Positions 17,626 through 29,585 of a stretch of 64,000 nt of DNA are shown here, piece after piece; within the stretch, counting starts at the first letter, position 1, and each line of letters starts with the position of its first letter. Origin of the DNA: Acinetobacter kanungonis (GTDB lineage Bacteria > Pseudomonadota > Gammaproteobacteria > Pseudomonadales > Moraxellaceae); the NCBI RefSeq assembly GCF_009939195.1, contig NZ_JAACKC010000005.1, positions 124,001-188,000 of the forward strand, read 5' to 3'. A model generated the notes under the pieces. The model worked only from the letters and a program-made list of their open reading frames with translations, had not been told where the DNA came from and searched no databases. The position numbers and the translations under genes were made by a program.

Positions 17626-17788
17626 ATAAAATTTCCTTTTAATACCCTAAAATCCATAAAAACATCTTATTATTTTATAAGATGTTTTGATTTTCTTCCT
17701 TCTACGCCAAATATCTATTTGACCTAGGGGTGTTGGCAGAATCTAACCAATATCTATAAAAAATAACAATGCAAAAAAGTATTTTTTC

Positions 17789-17803
17789 ATGCAAAAAATG
17801 CAT
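17789..17803. promoter_or_regulatory. ATGC-N7-GCAT site, candidate AalR/DarR-type LysR operator
   Basis: ATGCAAAAAATGCAT matches the ATGC-N7-GCAT consensus I recall being reported for the aspartate regulators AalR and DarR of Acinetobacter baylyi. It is about 164 bases upstream of the symporter start and 126 upstream of the asparaginase start. A near-identical site lies next to aspA at 38439. Confidence 0.65.
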
Positions 17804-17868
17804 AGGGATTATTAAGAATTAATACAAAATGCCAATGACGCTTAGCTGCAAAGATTCTTAAATATTGC

Positions 17869-17893
17869 CAATGTTTGTAGGAATCAAACATTG
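17869..17893 (+). promoter_or_regulatory. Perfect 9-base inverted repeat upstream of asparaginase
   Basis: CAATGTTTG and CAAACATTG are separated by seven bases and end 36 bases before the asparaginase ATG. It could be an operator or a 5' leader hairpin. Confidence 0.5.
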
Positions 17894-17928
17894 TTGTTTA
17901 TGGAATTTAAAGAACTAGGATCTGGTTA

Positions 17929-18996
17929 ATGATAAATAAAACTCTCCAAACATGCGGCTTGGCACTTACTCTCCTCGCATCTTCTATGGCGCTATATGCA
18001 AAAAATAATGTGGTTGTGGTTGCTACAGGTGGAACGATTGCTGGCGCGGGTGCAAGCTCGACCAACAGTGCAACCTATAGCGCAGCTAAAGTTCCAGTGG
18101 ATGCACTGATTAAGGCTGTACCACAAGTTAATGAGCTGGCAAATGTGACGGGTATTCAGGCACTTCAAGTTGCATCTGAAAGCATTACCGACAAAGAGTT
18201 GTTGTCTTTGGCGCGTCAAGTTAATGATTTAGTGAAGAAACCTTCTGTAAACGGTGTTGTCATTACCCACGGTACAGACACCATGGAAGAGACAGCATTT
18301 TTCCTGAATTTAGTAGTACATACAGAGAAGCCAATTGTATTGGTTGGCTCTATGCGCCCTTCAACTGCCCTATCTGCGGATGGTCCATTAAACCTGTATA
18401 GCGCGGTTGCACTTGCTTCTTCAGATGAGGCAAAAAATAGAGGCGTTATGGTCTTGATGAATGATTCTATTTTTGCGGCACGTGATGTGACCAAAGGGAT
18501 TAATATTCATACCAGTGCTTTTGTTAGCCAATGGGGTGCTTTGGGGACTTTAGTTGAAGGAAAACCTTATTGGTTCAGAAGTTCTGTGAAGAAAAACACC
18601 AATAACTCTGAATTTAATATTGAGAAAATTCAGGGTGATGCGTTACCAAGTGTGCAGATTGTTTATGGTTCTGACAATATGATGCCAGATGCTTACCAAG
18701 CATTTGCCAAAGCTGGTGTAAAAGCGATTATTCATGCGGGTACAGGCAATGGTTCTATGGCGAATTACCTAGTGCCTGAAGTAAGAAAACTGCATGATGA
18801 GCAAGGCATTCAGATTGTACGTTCGTCACGTGTGGCTCAAGGTTTTGTGATTCGTAATGCGGAACAACCAGATGACAAATATGGCTGGATTGCAGCACAT
18901 GACTTAAATCCACAAAAAGCCCGAATTTTAACGGCATTGGCACTGACTAAAACCAATGATGCCAAGCAAATTCAGGACATGTTCTGGAAATATTAA
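17929..18996 (+). CDS. ansB: Periplasmic type II L-asparaginase / glutaminase-asparaginase
   Basis: The 355-residue protein hydrolyses asparagine, and in this family often glutamine, to the acid and ammonia. A signal peptide ends near ALYA-KNNVVV. The two catalytic threonine motifs are seen: TGGTIAG at residues 33-39 and HGTDTMEET at 114-122. Periplasmic glutaminase-asparaginase of Acinetobacter (A. glutaminasificans) is the classical family member. It is divergent from the dicarboxylate/amino-acid symporter that could take up the aspartate or glutamate produced. It ends in a strong terminator. AnsA-type cytoplasmic enzymes lack the signal peptide seen here. Confidence 0.93.
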   Translation: MINKTLQTCGLALTLLASSMALYAKNNVVVVATGGTIAGAGASSTNSATYSAAKVPVDALIKAVPQVNELANVTGIQALQVASESITDKELLSLARQVNDLVKKPSVNGVVITHGTDTMEETAFFLNLVVHTEKPIVLVGSMRPSTALSADGPLNLYSAVALASSDEAKNRGVMVLMNDSIFAARDVTKGINIHTSAFVSQWGALGTLVEGKPYWFRSSVKKNTNNSEFNIEKIQGDALPSVQIVYGSDNMMPDAYQAFAKAGVKAIIHAGTGNGSMANYLVPEVRKLHDEQGIQIVRSSRVAQGFVIRNAEQPDDKYGWIAAHDLNPQKARILTALALTKTNDAKQIQDMFWKY

Positions 18997-19022
18997 GCAT
19001 TAAAGTAAGCCGAGTGATATAA

Positions 19023-19058
19023 AGAAAGCCAGATTCAAGAATCTGGCTTTCTTTTTTT
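19023..19058 (+). terminator. Rho-independent terminator after asparaginase
   Basis: A 14-base perfect stem (AGAAAGCCAGATTC / GAATCTGGCTTTCT) is followed by TTTTTT, 26 bases after the stop codon. Confidence 0.9.
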
Positions 19059-19083
19059 GAATAAAAATGAATACATACTGTCT

Positions 19084-19539
19084 TTATTCCAACTTAATTG
19101 GACCTGTGGTTTGAGCATCAGAATCATACCAAGAGCCTGCATTCCCATGCATTAAGTTGCCTTCTAGCCGATATTGAATAAACCCTTGCTTAAAGACTAA
19201 TCCACCATCACTTCTTTTGGCGGTAACTTTTTTGCCATTCACCCAGACATTTTCATCGTTATCTACCCGTATGGTGGCAACGGTTTGTCCTGTACTGGCA
19301 TTTTTTGCCACCCATTGCCCTGCATAAGCATGATGATGCATAGGATAAGAATCTGCACCAAAACCAGCTTTTTCATTCTCAGCTTTCGTTTTATTAATAT
19401 CACAGCCCATCATTTCAGACATTTGGGTACAACCCGACTGCTCTAACTTGGTTCTGTATTTAGCATCGATAGCATGTGCCGTATTGAAACTACACAATGC
19501 CAAAAGGATCAGACATGTACGACTCAACTTTTTATTCAT
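19084..19539 (-). CDS. Exported hypothetical protein
   Basis: The 151-residue protein begins with a basic stretch and a hydrophobic core ending near FNTAHA-IDAKY, a typical signal peptide. The mature part has two cysteines (GCTQMSEMMGC) that could pair, a histidine-rich PMHHHAYAGQW stretch and beta-strand-like repeats (TVATIRVDNDENVWVNGKKVT). I do not recognise the family. An upstream ATG at 19548 overlaps the AAGGA Shine-Dalgarno, so the ATG at 19539 was chosen. It lies 29 bases upstream of another exported small gene on the same strand, so they may be co-transcribed. Confidence 0.68.
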   Translation of the reverse strand: MNKKLSRTCLILLALCSFNTAHAIDAKYRTKLEQSGCTQMSEMMGCDINKTKAENEKAGFGADSYPMHHHAYAGQWVAKNASTGQTVATIRVDNDENVWVNGKKVTAKRSDGGLVFKQGFIQYRLEGNLMHGNAGSWYDSDAQTTGPIKLE

Positions 19540-19568
19540 TCGGTACATCCTTTTATAATGGTATGAAA

Positions 19569-20042
19569 TTACTCACAATCAGATGAACTCACTTTATTAA
19601 TGGTGTTGATACGACCATTGTAAGTGACCGTTGCAATACAACTCGAATTGCTTGAATTCCACCAATAGTTGGTTTTAGAACTATAGTCAGCAGAACGCCC
19701 CGTTAATTGATAGTTATAACGCTTGAATACAGATGTTGCAGAGTTTGCTTTAGTTTCTTCCAGATTTTTTATTTCTGGTGGAATTTGTAGGCTTTCATTC
19801 TTTTTATTCGAGCTATCTGCGTATTGGGCTAATGCAGAAATTGAAGCTATAGACAAAGCTGCACTAGACAGCATGGAGGTATTGGTCGGATATTGTTCTT
19901 TTGAATTTTCTGATGCACTGTCCTTGGCATTTATCGAAATATTATTCAGTTCTGCAAGTTCGGATGGCGTCGCAGCTTGTGTCAGAGCTGATGTAAGACT
20001 GAAGAAGCATAAAGCACTGATTGTTATATACATATTTTTCAT
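19569..20042 (-). CDS. Exported hypothetical protein
   Basis: The 157-residue protein starts with a signal peptide ending near ALTQA-ATPSEL. The mature region is rich in serine, asparagine and alanine, with a low-complexity middle (ISINAKDSASENSKEQYPT) and a C-terminal pair of cysteines (NSSCIATVTY and SSSDCE) that may form a disulfide. No known domain is visible. It sits just upstream of the exported gene at 19084 on the same strand, and likely shares its transcript. Function unknown; a cell-surface or periplasmic role is inferred only from the signal peptide. Confidence 0.62.
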   Translation of the reverse strand: MKNMYITISALCFFSLTSALTQAATPSELAELNNISINAKDSASENSKEQYPTNTSMLSSAALSIASISALAQYADSSNKKNESLQIPPEIKNLEETKANSATSVFKRYNYQLTGRSADYSSKTNYWWNSSNSSCIATVTYNGRINTINKVSSSDCE

Positions 20043-20214
20043 TTTATGACTCCCCTTAATCCGTGAGAAGATTTTTGTTATAGAGATACTCTAAGCTTTT
20101 TTTTCCGAAAAAAAAAGCGCTGAAATAATTTTAAATAAAACAAATCTTATTGAAATTTATCCTTATTTTTGTGTGAATGTTTACTTTTCAACTATTTAAT
20201 ATATTTCTAATACA

Positions 20215-20254
20215 TAAAAATAAAATAGCCAGAATGAATGCATCCTAGCTATTT
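20215..20254 (-). terminator. Terminator of the APC permease gene
   Basis: AAATAGC and GCTATTT (20223-20229 and 20248-20254) pair, and on the minus strand the hairpin is followed by a T-rich TATTTTTAT. It lies just past the permease stop. Confidence 0.65.
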
Positions 20255-20276
20255 AAAATTAAGTTTAATACAGGGA

Positions 20277-21740
20277 TTAAACGTAATCTGCTTTACTCTG
20301 ATCTAATAGGCTAAGTTGTAATAATTTTTTCTTTTTATAACGATAACCAATAAATAGACCAATAAACCAAATTGGAGAAAGCACCAGCGCCACCAATGTA
20401 TCGTGATCAAATGCTAAAATAACAATAGTGAATGCCAGGAATAACAGGGTGAACCATGCCATAAATAATCCGCCCGGCATTTTATAGTTAGATTGCTGAT
20501 GTAATTCAGGATCCTTTTTACGATATGCAATGTAAGAAAGTACAATTAACATAAAGGTAAAAATACATAAAATTGAAGTCAGTGCAGAGATAATGGTAAA
20601 TGCTGTCATGACATTTGGAACAATAAATAAAATTGAGGTTCCAAGTGTTACACACACCATAGAAAACACTAAACCACGGATTGGAACTTTACTTTTTGAT
20701 AACTTACTAAAACTTTTCGGTGCATCATTTTCTAAAGACAAACCGTATAACATACGACTGGTCGCGAAAATACCACTGTTCGCAGAGGATAATGCTGAAG
20801 TGGCGACAACGAAGTTAATTAAGCCCGCAGCAATTGGTAATCCCACATGGGTAAACATTTCTACATATGGACTCTTTTCTGGAGAAACCTGTGCCCAAGA
20901 AGTCACAGCAATAATACAGATCAGAGAGCCTACATAGAACAACAAAATACGTAATGGAATTGAGTTGATGGCTTTCGGTAGTGATTTATGAGGATCTTTA
21001 GTTTCTGCCGCAGTTGTACCCACCAATTCAATACCAACAAAGGCAAAAATTGCGATTTGGAAACCTGCCAAGAAACCAGTTAAACCATATGGGAACATTG
21101 AGCCGCTTTCAAAAACATGTGAGAAAGATGCAGTCACACCATTTGGCGACACAAAGCTGGTACTAATTAAATAAAGACCTGCAACAATAAATAGAATAAT
21201 GGCGGTAATTTTAATTAAGGAGAACCAGAACTCGAGTTCACCGAATATCCTGACGGCGACAAAGTTCAAGATGGTGAGTATGGCGAGCGATGCAAATGCA
21301 GGAATCCATACGGGCATGTCTGGATACCAGAATTGCATGTATCCACCAATAACAATGACGTCAGCAATTGCCGTAATAATCCAGTTACACCAATAGGACC
21401 AACCTAGAAAGAATCCCGCCCAAGGACCTAAATAAGCCGTTGCAAAATCGGCAAACGTTTTAAAGTTGGTATTTGCAAGAAGCAATTCCCCCATCGCACG
21501 CATGACGAAGAAGAAGAAAAAACCAATAATTAAATATGTGAGGATAATTGAAGTCCCAGAAACACTCAGTGTTTTACCAGACCCCATAAATAAACCTGTG
21601 CCAATTGCACCGCCAATAGCAATCATCTGAATATGACGATTGGTTAATGAGCGTTGCAATTTTTCTTCTTCTTGCTCAGTCATATGCTGACTACCAAGAA
21701 GATCTCCCTCTAGAAATGGCTTTCCCTTTTCCGTACTCAT
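20277..21740 (-). CDS. Amino-acid permease, APC superfamily (CycA/GabP-like)
   Basis: The 487-residue protein is a twelve-helix amino-acid:proton symporter. It opens with the AAT-family signature RHIQMIAIGGAIGTGLFMGSGK and continues with AIFAFVGIELVGTTAAET, both conserved in CycA, GabP, AroP and related carriers. The nearest layout is CycA (D-serine, D-alanine, glycine), but substrate cannot be read from sequence. It lies downstream of the arginine-degrading astCAD genes and may carry an amino acid used by that pathway. A close paralogue is at 27047. The long 5' gap holds an 11-base inverted repeat. Confidence 0.88.
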   Translation of the reverse strand: MSTEKGKPFLEGDLLGSQHMTEQEEEKLQRSLTNRHIQMIAIGGAIGTGLFMGSGKTLSVSGTSIILTYLIIGFFFFFVMRAMGELLLANTNFKTFADFATAYLGPWAGFFLGWSYWCNWIITAIADVIVIGGYMQFWYPDMPVWIPAFASLAILTILNFVAVRIFGELEFWFSLIKITAIILFIVAGLYLISTSFVSPNGVTASFSHVFESGSMFPYGLTGFLAGFQIAIFAFVGIELVGTTAAETKDPHKSLPKAINSIPLRILLFYVGSLICIIAVTSWAQVSPEKSPYVEMFTHVGLPIAAGLINFVVATSALSSANSGIFATSRMLYGLSLENDAPKSFSKLSKSKVPIRGLVFSMVCVTLGTSILFIVPNVMTAFTIISALTSILCIFTFMLIVLSYIAYRKKDPELHQQSNYKMPGGLFMAWFTLLFLAFTIVILAFDHDTLVALVLSPIWFIGLFIGYRYKKKKLLQLSLLDQSKADYV

Positions 21741-21819
21741 GTAGTTGTCTACTCCAATTTAAACACTTGTTACAAGCCCTTTAATGCCGACTCAACTTAC
21801 ATAATGAATAATCTCAATG

Positions 21820-21850
21820 ATTTAAATTAATAACCGTCGTTAATTTAAAT
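21820..21850. promoter_or_regulatory. 11-base inverted repeat upstream of the APC permease
   Basis: ATTTAAATTAA and TTAATTTAAAT are perfect 11-base arms separated by nine bases (TAACCGTCG), 80 bases upstream of the permease ATG. It has the form of a dimer operator. The regulator is unknown; the nearby Lrp/AsnC protein is one candidate. Confidence 0.55.
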
Positions 21851-22193
21851 AGGTCTGAATAAAATCCATTTATATTGTTTGTTTTAAGTCTTGCCTGACT
21901 GCTTTATTAAAGGGATTGCTCAAATAAGTTTTATTTAAAACTCAATAATCACTCCAATAAGAAGGTGAAATGAATGCCAAAGATTTAATCCAAACAGTCG
22001 CTTTTCAGTACTATATTTAGCCGAAATAATAAAAGCGTGGATCATACAGCACACTTAAAACTTTTAGGTTTAATTGCATTTTATTTTTGCTTAATTTAAG
22101 AACACTTGTTTAGCTTAAAATAAACGTTTAGCTAAAAAATATGCAGAAAAAGGTTGCAATTATCCATTAGTCTAGTGTGTTTTATTTTAATAA

Positions 22194-22262
22194 TTGATGG
22201 CTTTAAAATAATCGCCATCAATCCAATTCTGAAGATATTTGAGCATTCAAATGCTCAAATAT
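22194..22262 (-). terminator. Tandem hairpins after astD
   Basis: The first, at 22235-22262, has 13-base arms (ATATTTGAGCATT / AATGCTCAAATAT). The second, at 22194-22221, has 8-base arms (TTGATGGC / GCCATCAA) and is followed on the minus strand by TTATTAAAATAAA. Together they mark the end of the astC-astA-astD transcript. Confidence 0.7.
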
Positions 22263-24763
<2,501 letters not shown>

Positions 24764-25993
24764 TTATGCACACTCCTTCAATTCTTGAGCAAATTTTTCT
24801 AGGGCTTGTTCAAAACGGCGTAGCCCTTCATCGATATCTTCAAATGGAATAATCAGTGACGGTGTGAAACGAACGACGTTTGGACCTGCAACCAGTGCTA
24901 GTAAGCCTTCTTCACCAGCCAAGTTCACAATGGTTTTGGCTTGACCTGCGTGTTCAGCTTTAAGCACACAGCCAATCAGTAAGCCTTGACCACGGATTTG
25001 CTCAAATACATTAAATTTGGCATTGATTTTGTTGAGACCACTGACAAAATGATCAAAACGTTGCTTAACGCCTTCTAGAACTTCTGCTGTATTGATGAAT
25101 TCAAACACCGCATTTGCTACCGCACACGCCAATGGGTTGCCGCCATATGTTGTCCCATGATCACCTACCGCATACATGTTTGCGTATTTGTCTGTGGTAA
25201 TCATTGCACCAATCGGGAAACCACCGCCCAATGCTTTAGCCGTGGTTAAAATGTCAGGAGTAACCCCTGTATTCATGTAGGCATACAATGAACCTGTACG
25301 ACCCACGCCCGTTTGTACTTCATCAAAAATAAGCACTGCGCCATGTTCATCACAGAGTTGGCGTAAGCCTTTTAAAAACTCTAAGTCAGCGGGTAATACA
25401 CCACCTTCACCTTGAATCGGCTCAACAATCACCGCACAGGTATTTTCATTGATGACTGCTTTTGCCTGCTCTAAGTCATTAAACGCCGTATGCTGAATAC
25501 CTTCTGGTAATGGTGCGAAATCTTGAGAGTACTTTGGCTGACCACCTGCAGTTACGGTGAACAAGGTACGACCGTGAAAGGCATTTTTAAACGCAACAAT
25601 TTGGTTTTTCTGCGGATTTCCACTGAGTAAACCAACCTTACGTGCAAGTTTTAATGCCGCTTCATTGGCTTCTGCACCTGAGTTACAAAAGAAGACTTTG
25701 TCTGCAAATGTATTTTCAACTAACTGTTTTGCTAAACGTAGAACGGGTTCATTGGTATAACCATTGCCAATGTGCCAAAGTTGAGTTGCCTGTTCAGTCA
25801 TCGCTTGCACAGCCACTGGGTGTGCGTGACCAAGTGCATTTACGGCAATACCACCTGCGAAATCGATATATTGTTTGTCATTTTGATCCCAAACTTGAGA
25901 GCCTTGACCACGAACCAAGATGAAATTTGCTGGTGCAAAAACTGGAACCATCCAATCATTAAAATTTGCACGATTCACGGTGACGTTATTCAT
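24764..25993 (-). CDS. astC: Succinylornithine transaminase / acetylornithine transaminase (AstC)
   Basis: AstC is a PLP enzyme that converts N-succinylornithine and 2-oxoglutarate to succinylglutamate semialdehyde and glutamate. The 409-residue class III aminotransferase contains [14 protein letters not shown] and the PLP lysine in [15 protein letters not shown]. ArgD-type biosynthetic enzymes are very similar, but placement at the head of astA-astD supports the catabolic role. It is divergent from an Lrp/AsnC regulator with a long control region in between. Confidence 0.93.
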   Translation of the reverse strand: MNNVTVNRANFNDWMVPVFAPANFILVRGQGSQVWDQNDKQYIDFAGGIAVNALGHAHPVAVQAMTEQATQLWHIGNGYTNEPVLRLAKQLVENTFADKVFFCNSGAEANEAALKLARKVGLLSGNPQKNQIVAFKNAFHGRTLFTVTAGGQPKYSQDFAPLPEGIQHTAFNDLEQAKAVINENTCAVIVEPIQGEGGVLPADLEFLKGLRQLCDEHGAVLIFDEVQTGVGRTGSLYAYMNTGVTPDILTTAKALGGGFPIGAMITTDKYANMYAVGDHGTTYGGNPLACAVANAVFEFINTAEVLEGVKQRFDHFVSGLNKINAKFNVFEQIRGQGLLIGCVLKAEHAGQAKTIVNLAGEEGLLALVAGPNVVRFTPSLIIPFEDIDEGLRRFEQALEKFAQELKECA

Positions 25994-26450
25994 TTTGCTT
26001 CCTCTTCAATATGTCCAAATTTGTTTATCTTTAACGCGTTGTCAAAATCGCCAAAGAAAAGTCCTAATATCTTTGTGCAATGCACCTAAATTCTGTGAAG
26101 CTGGATTGTTATAGAAAACTAGAATTTGTTTCGGATCCTGTAAGACCGAATAAAATCCAAGATAGGGCAAAATGATGTTTAATCATCGTTTGTACATGAT
26201 GGTTATAAGCTGAGGTCATCGATTTTTCCCTTAACAATTTGAGCTTCCATGGCGTTAGGAATCTTCGTAGAAAGATGATCATCAACTTCATCTTGAATGA
26301 ATCCCATGCGGATTTAAGTTTTGAAATAAACTGAGTCTTCCGCAGGCCTAGCGCATTTCTATATTATTCAAAATCAAAATGAGTAAAAAAATTTGTACTT
26401 TTTTTTAAAATGAATTATTTTTTTCCAAATTGACAATTGCAGGATGCAAA
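25994..26450. promoter_or_regulatory. astC/asnC divergent regulatory region
   Basis: This gap of over 450 bases carries the promoters of the ast operon and of the Lrp/AsnC gene. The block 26362-26433 is listed separately. No gene is evident. Confidence 0.6.
26362..26433 (+). promoter_or_regulatory. Two-block element upstream of the Lrp/AsnC gene, copy 1
   Basis: A 33-base block starting TATTATTCAAAATC (26362-26394) and an 18-base block TATTTTTTTCCAAATTGA (26416-26433) are separated by 21 unconserved bases. The same two blocks with the same spacing occur at 29586-29657. The right block ends 17 bases before the AsnC ATG, so the element overlaps its promoter and suggests autoregulation. Confidence 0.6.
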
Positions 26451-26873
26451 ATGAGTGAAATTGATCAAATCATTCTAGGTTTGCTTAAAGAAAATGCTCG
26501 AATGTCTGTCACGGATTTGGCAGAAAAAGCTGGAGTATCTCGACCAACCATTAAAAGTCGAATTGATTATATGGAGTCGGCGGGAATTATCACGGGATAT
26601 ACCGTACGCTATCGTCCAGATGTTGATCGAAATATTATCCGTGCATGGATGAGTATTATGGTGGAAGGCACAAAAGCCCGTTCTGTGATTAGTGAATTAC
26701 GCCTAGATTCCGCAGTTGAGCGGTTGCATAAAACCAATGGAAAATGGGATATTTTGGTCGAGATTCAAGCAGATTCACTGGAAAACTTTGATAAGGTTTT
26801 AGAGAGAATTCGTTGTATTTCAGGAATATATAACAGCGAAACCAGTATTTTGCTGTCAACGTTTAAGACTTAG
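26451..26873 (+). CDS. Lrp/AsnC family transcriptional regulator
   Basis: The 140-residue protein has an N-terminal Lrp helix-turn-helix (MSEIDQIILGLLKENARMSV, then TDLAEKAGVSRPTIKSR) and a C-terminal RAM effector domain. Such proteins form octamers that bind amino acids. A TTG at 26430 is in frame but AGGA sits just before the ATG at 26451, so that start is used. It is divergent from astC and lies near ctlX and the second APC permease, so arginine or a related amino acid is the likely ligand. The shared two-block element upstream suggests that it controls itself and ctlX. It ends in a clean hairpin. Confidence 0.9.
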   Translation: MSEIDQIILGLLKENARMSVTDLAEKAGVSRPTIKSRIDYMESAGIITGYTVRYRPDVDRNIIRAWMSIMVEGTKARSVISELRLDSAVERLHKTNGKWDILVEIQADSLENFDKVLERIRCISGIYNSETSILLSTFKT

Positions 26874-26935
26874 TTATAGCTTTTTTGTGAGCAATTTTTA
26901 TAAGCTAATGATAAGCATATAATTTTCTAAATATT

Positions 26936-26971
26936 TTCTAGGTAGGTTATATTCATACTTCCTACCTAGAA
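26936..26971. terminator. Hairpin between asnC and the second APC permease
   Basis: An 11-base perfect stem (TTCTAGGTAGG / CCTACCTAGAA) with a 14-base loop. It lies between convergent genes and may end both transcripts; the T-run is short. Confidence 0.6.
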
Positions 26972-27046
26972 TTTGCATTAAAGGTTAAAAGCGTTCTAAG
27001 TTAATTTTCGAATACTCCCATTTATTCTTACATTAAATTTAAAAAC

Positions 27047-28465
27047 TTATGACCATTTTTTTGAAATATAGTCATTCATTTTATCTTTATAGAAATAGGC
27101 AATCGCTAACCAAGCAAACCAAAATGGAGCGAGATACAGTCCGACACGCGTATCTTGTTTAAGACAAATAGCAATTAAGACAAAACCAAAGAAAATCAGA
27201 CACATCCAAGAAAGCACCTTGCCTGCAGGCATTTTGTATATTGAACTTAAATGTAAGTCTGGACGTTTCTTGCGATATGCTAAGTACGCCAAAATAATTA
27301 ACGACCAAATAAAAATGAGCAAGATTGCTGACAGTGTCGATAATAAGGTAAATAAAGTCATAACATTAGGAATAAAAATTAAAAGTACAGCTCCTGAAAA
27401 CATACAAAATCCAGAAATAATCAATCCTCTTAATGGAATATTGGCTTTGGATAATACTTTAAAAGTTTGAGGTGCTTGTTTCTTCCAAGCTAAGCCAAAT
27501 AACATTCGGCTCGTGGAGAAAACACCACTATTCGCGGATGAAAATGCAGAAGTTAATACCACAAAATTGATGACTGCTGCAGCTGCGGGCAATCCTGAAA
27601 GTGTAAAGAGTTCGACAAATGGACTTTTATCAGGCGCAATATAATGCCAAGAGGTCACGGAAATAATACAAACCAGTGACAGCACGTAAAACAGCATAAT
27701 GCGGATCGGAATCGAATTGATGGCTCGAGGTAAATTCCGTTCAGGATTTTTAGTTTCTGCTGCGGTTACACCGACCAGCTCAATGCCGATAAACGAAAAA
27801 ATAGCAATTTGAAAACCCGCAATAAAACCCAGTGCTCCATTTGGAAAAATAGTTCCAGATTCAATCACATGGTGAAAGGATGCTTGTACGCCATTTGGAG
27901 ATTTAAAGCCAGTAAAAATCATCCAGAAGCCAACCATAATTAATAGGACAATGGCACAAACCTTAATGATTGCAAACCAGAATTCGGCTTCGCCAAATGC
28001 TTTAACGGACAATGCATTGAGCAGAATCAACAAGGTTAAAGCTGAAAATGCGGGGACCCATAAAGGAATGTCTGGAAACCAAAATTGAAAATATCCGCCT
28101 ATCACTACGACATCGCCAATACAGGCAACAACCCAACTGAGCCAATATGTCCATCCAATAAAAAAACCTGTCCAATTCCCTAAATATTCACCTGTGAAAT
28201 CTGCAAATGAACGATAGTTTGTATTGGAAAGTAGTAACTCTCCCAAGGCTCTCATGACGATAAACATAAAAAAGCCGACTATCGTATAGGTGAGAATGAT
28301 GGATGAGCCTGATAAATGAATGGTCTTACCCGATCCCATAAATAAGCCTGTTCCAATCGCTCCACCAATTGCAATTAATTGAATGTGACGGTTTTCGAGT
28401 TTCTTCTGTAAATGAACTTCTTGTTCTGTAGATACTACAGTCATATCTGATGATTTGATTTCCAT
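27047..28465 (-). CDS. Amino-acid permease, APC superfamily, paralogue 2
   Basis: The 472-residue carrier is a close paralogue of the permease at 20277, with the same RHIQLIAIGGAIGTGLFMGSGK signature and the same IFSFIGIELVGVTAAET segment. It is expected to have twelve helices. It stands between the AsnC gene and ctlX, all in the arginine catabolic area. The paralogue shares large parts of the sequence, so the two probably arose by duplication and may have different substrates. Substrate is not readable from sequence. Confidence 0.88.
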   Translation of the reverse strand: MEIKSSDMTVVSTEQEVHLQKKLENRHIQLIAIGGAIGTGLFMGSGKTIHLSGSSIILTYTIVGFFMFIVMRALGELLLSNTNYRSFADFTGEYLGNWTGFFIGWTYWLSWVVACIGDVVVIGGYFQFWFPDIPLWVPAFSALTLLILLNALSVKAFGEAEFWFAIIKVCAIVLLIMVGFWMIFTGFKSPNGVQASFHHVIESGTIFPNGALGFIAGFQIAIFSFIGIELVGVTAAETKNPERNLPRAINSIPIRIMLFYVLSLVCIISVTSWHYIAPDKSPFVELFTLSGLPAAAAVINFVVLTSAFSSANSGVFSTSRMLFGLAWKKQAPQTFKVLSKANIPLRGLIISGFCMFSGAVLLIFIPNVMTLFTLLSTLSAILLIFIWSLIILAYLAYRKKRPDLHLSSIYKMPAGKVLSWMCLIFFGFVLIAICLKQDTRVGLYLAPFWFAWLAIAYFYKDKMNDYISKKWS

Positions 28466-28563
28466 TTCATCCCCTTACCAATAATAAATGCGATTAAGTA
28501 CTCAATGATTTACTTCCTAAAATCACTGTATTGAATGCTGCCATCTTAATAATTTGTGTTTGG

Positions 28564-29487
28564 TTAATCGGCTGTCTGATGTGTTAGGAAAATTTCAGCC
28601 AGCATGCAGCGTGCTCCACCTCCGCCTAAATCTTCAATGACATCGATAGGTGCTAAAGCAATATGTGCATAATTGGATAATTGATGTTGCTGTTCTGGTG
28701 TAAAGGCTTGCCATGCGCGTTGAGACATTGCGTACACAGGTTGATTGTTCTTGTTCTTTAACTCTAAGATATTACAGGTGAAATTTTCCATTTGGCTATA
28801 ACTAACATCAATGATCATTTTGCCGCAGCGTTCCAAATGGCTAATTAAATCGTGGCGTTCTTCATTATTTTTCACAGATTCAAGGCAAACAACAGCAAAG
28901 CGTTTGCCTACACTCATCATGACATTTGTGTGATAAATGGCATTGCCAGTACGGTCAACCGCATCAAACCAAAACAGATCATAGCCTGCCAATTTTGCGA
29001 ATTCCTCCCCCACCAATGTTGCACTACGTGATGAGCGACAAACAAAAGCTTGACGATATTCGTGTTCTAAAATTAAGACACCTGTACCTTCAAAATACAT
29101 TCCCTGATTTTCGTATGGAGATAAGTCTATGTGTTTATTACAGATAAATTGCTGATGTAACGCCTTCAATATTTCAGGGCGTCGTTCACGACGACGATTT
29201 AAAGCTTCCATTGGAAAAGTAAATATCGTGGCATCTGTAGAGGTGCTGATCCAGTTATTAGGAAAAATAGAATCAGGTGTTTCATGAATTTCAGCATCCT
29301 GAATTACTAAAACATTAACACCTGCACGTAGCAGCACATCGTGATATTCATCAAATGCATGTTGAGCTTGTTGAGTTACCAAAGCATCTTTTTCACATTT
29401 TTTTTGAAAAGAATTAGTTTGTAACGTTTGCGGATTACCATAAAAAGTCGCAGGTCTTACCATCAAAACGGTATCTGTCGTTTGCAT
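28564..29487 (-). CDS. ctlX: CtlX-type pentein (citrulline/arginine-related hydrolase)
   Basis: The 307-residue protein is a pentein-superfamily member of the CtlX group, with homology to arginine deiminase and amidinotransferases. The catalytic triad elements are visible: IFPNNWISTS, the histidine in GNAIYHTNVMMSVGKR, and the C-terminal cysteine in GGGGARCMLAEIF. CtlX was named for citrulline utilisation in Francisella. Because AstB is also a pentein and is missing here, a role near AstB in the arginine pathway is possible. The upstream 170 bases contain copy 2 of the two-block element found at asnC. Confidence 0.85.
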   Translation of the reverse strand: MQTTDTVLMVRPATFYGNPQTLQTNSFQKKCEKDALVTQQAQHAFDEYHDVLLRAGVNVLVIQDAEIHETPDSIFPNNWISTSTDATIFTFPMEALNRRRERRPEILKALHQQFICNKHIDLSPYENQGMYFEGTGVLILEHEYRQAFVCRSSRSATLVGEEFAKLAGYDLFWFDAVDRTGNAIYHTNVMMSVGKRFAVVCLESVKNNEERHDLISHLERCGKMIIDVSYSQMENFTCNILELKNKNNQPVYAMSQRAWQAFTPEQQHQLSNYAHIALAPIDVIEDLGGGGARCMLAEIFLTHQTAD

Positions 29488-29585
29488 AGAAAATACTCAA
29501 TAAAATTATAAGGAAAAGTTCATTGTTTCTTAAAAGATCTTCATTAAGGTGCATCTTTTTATGCTTAAACTATTGAACTTTTCAC

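Larger units (their letters stand above)
17626..17928. promoter_or_regulatory. Divergent symporter/asparaginase regulatory region
   Basis: This 303-base gap carries the promoters of both divergent genes. It contains an ATGC-N7-GCAT site at 17789-17803 and a 9-base inverted repeat at 17869-17893, listed separately. No gene is seen. Confidence 0.6.
21741..22262. other. AT-rich gap between astD and the APC permease
   Basis: No intact gene is present in this 520-base gap. In common ast operons astB and astE would follow astD, but no reading frame resembling either is seen here. It holds the permease promoter, the inverted repeat at 21820-21850 and the tandem hairpins at 22194-22262. Confidence 0.6.

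Noticed and set aside
26109..26291. A 60-codon minus-strand frame upstream of astC
   Set aside because: Low-quality composition, no ribosome-binding site, and it sits in the divergent control region.
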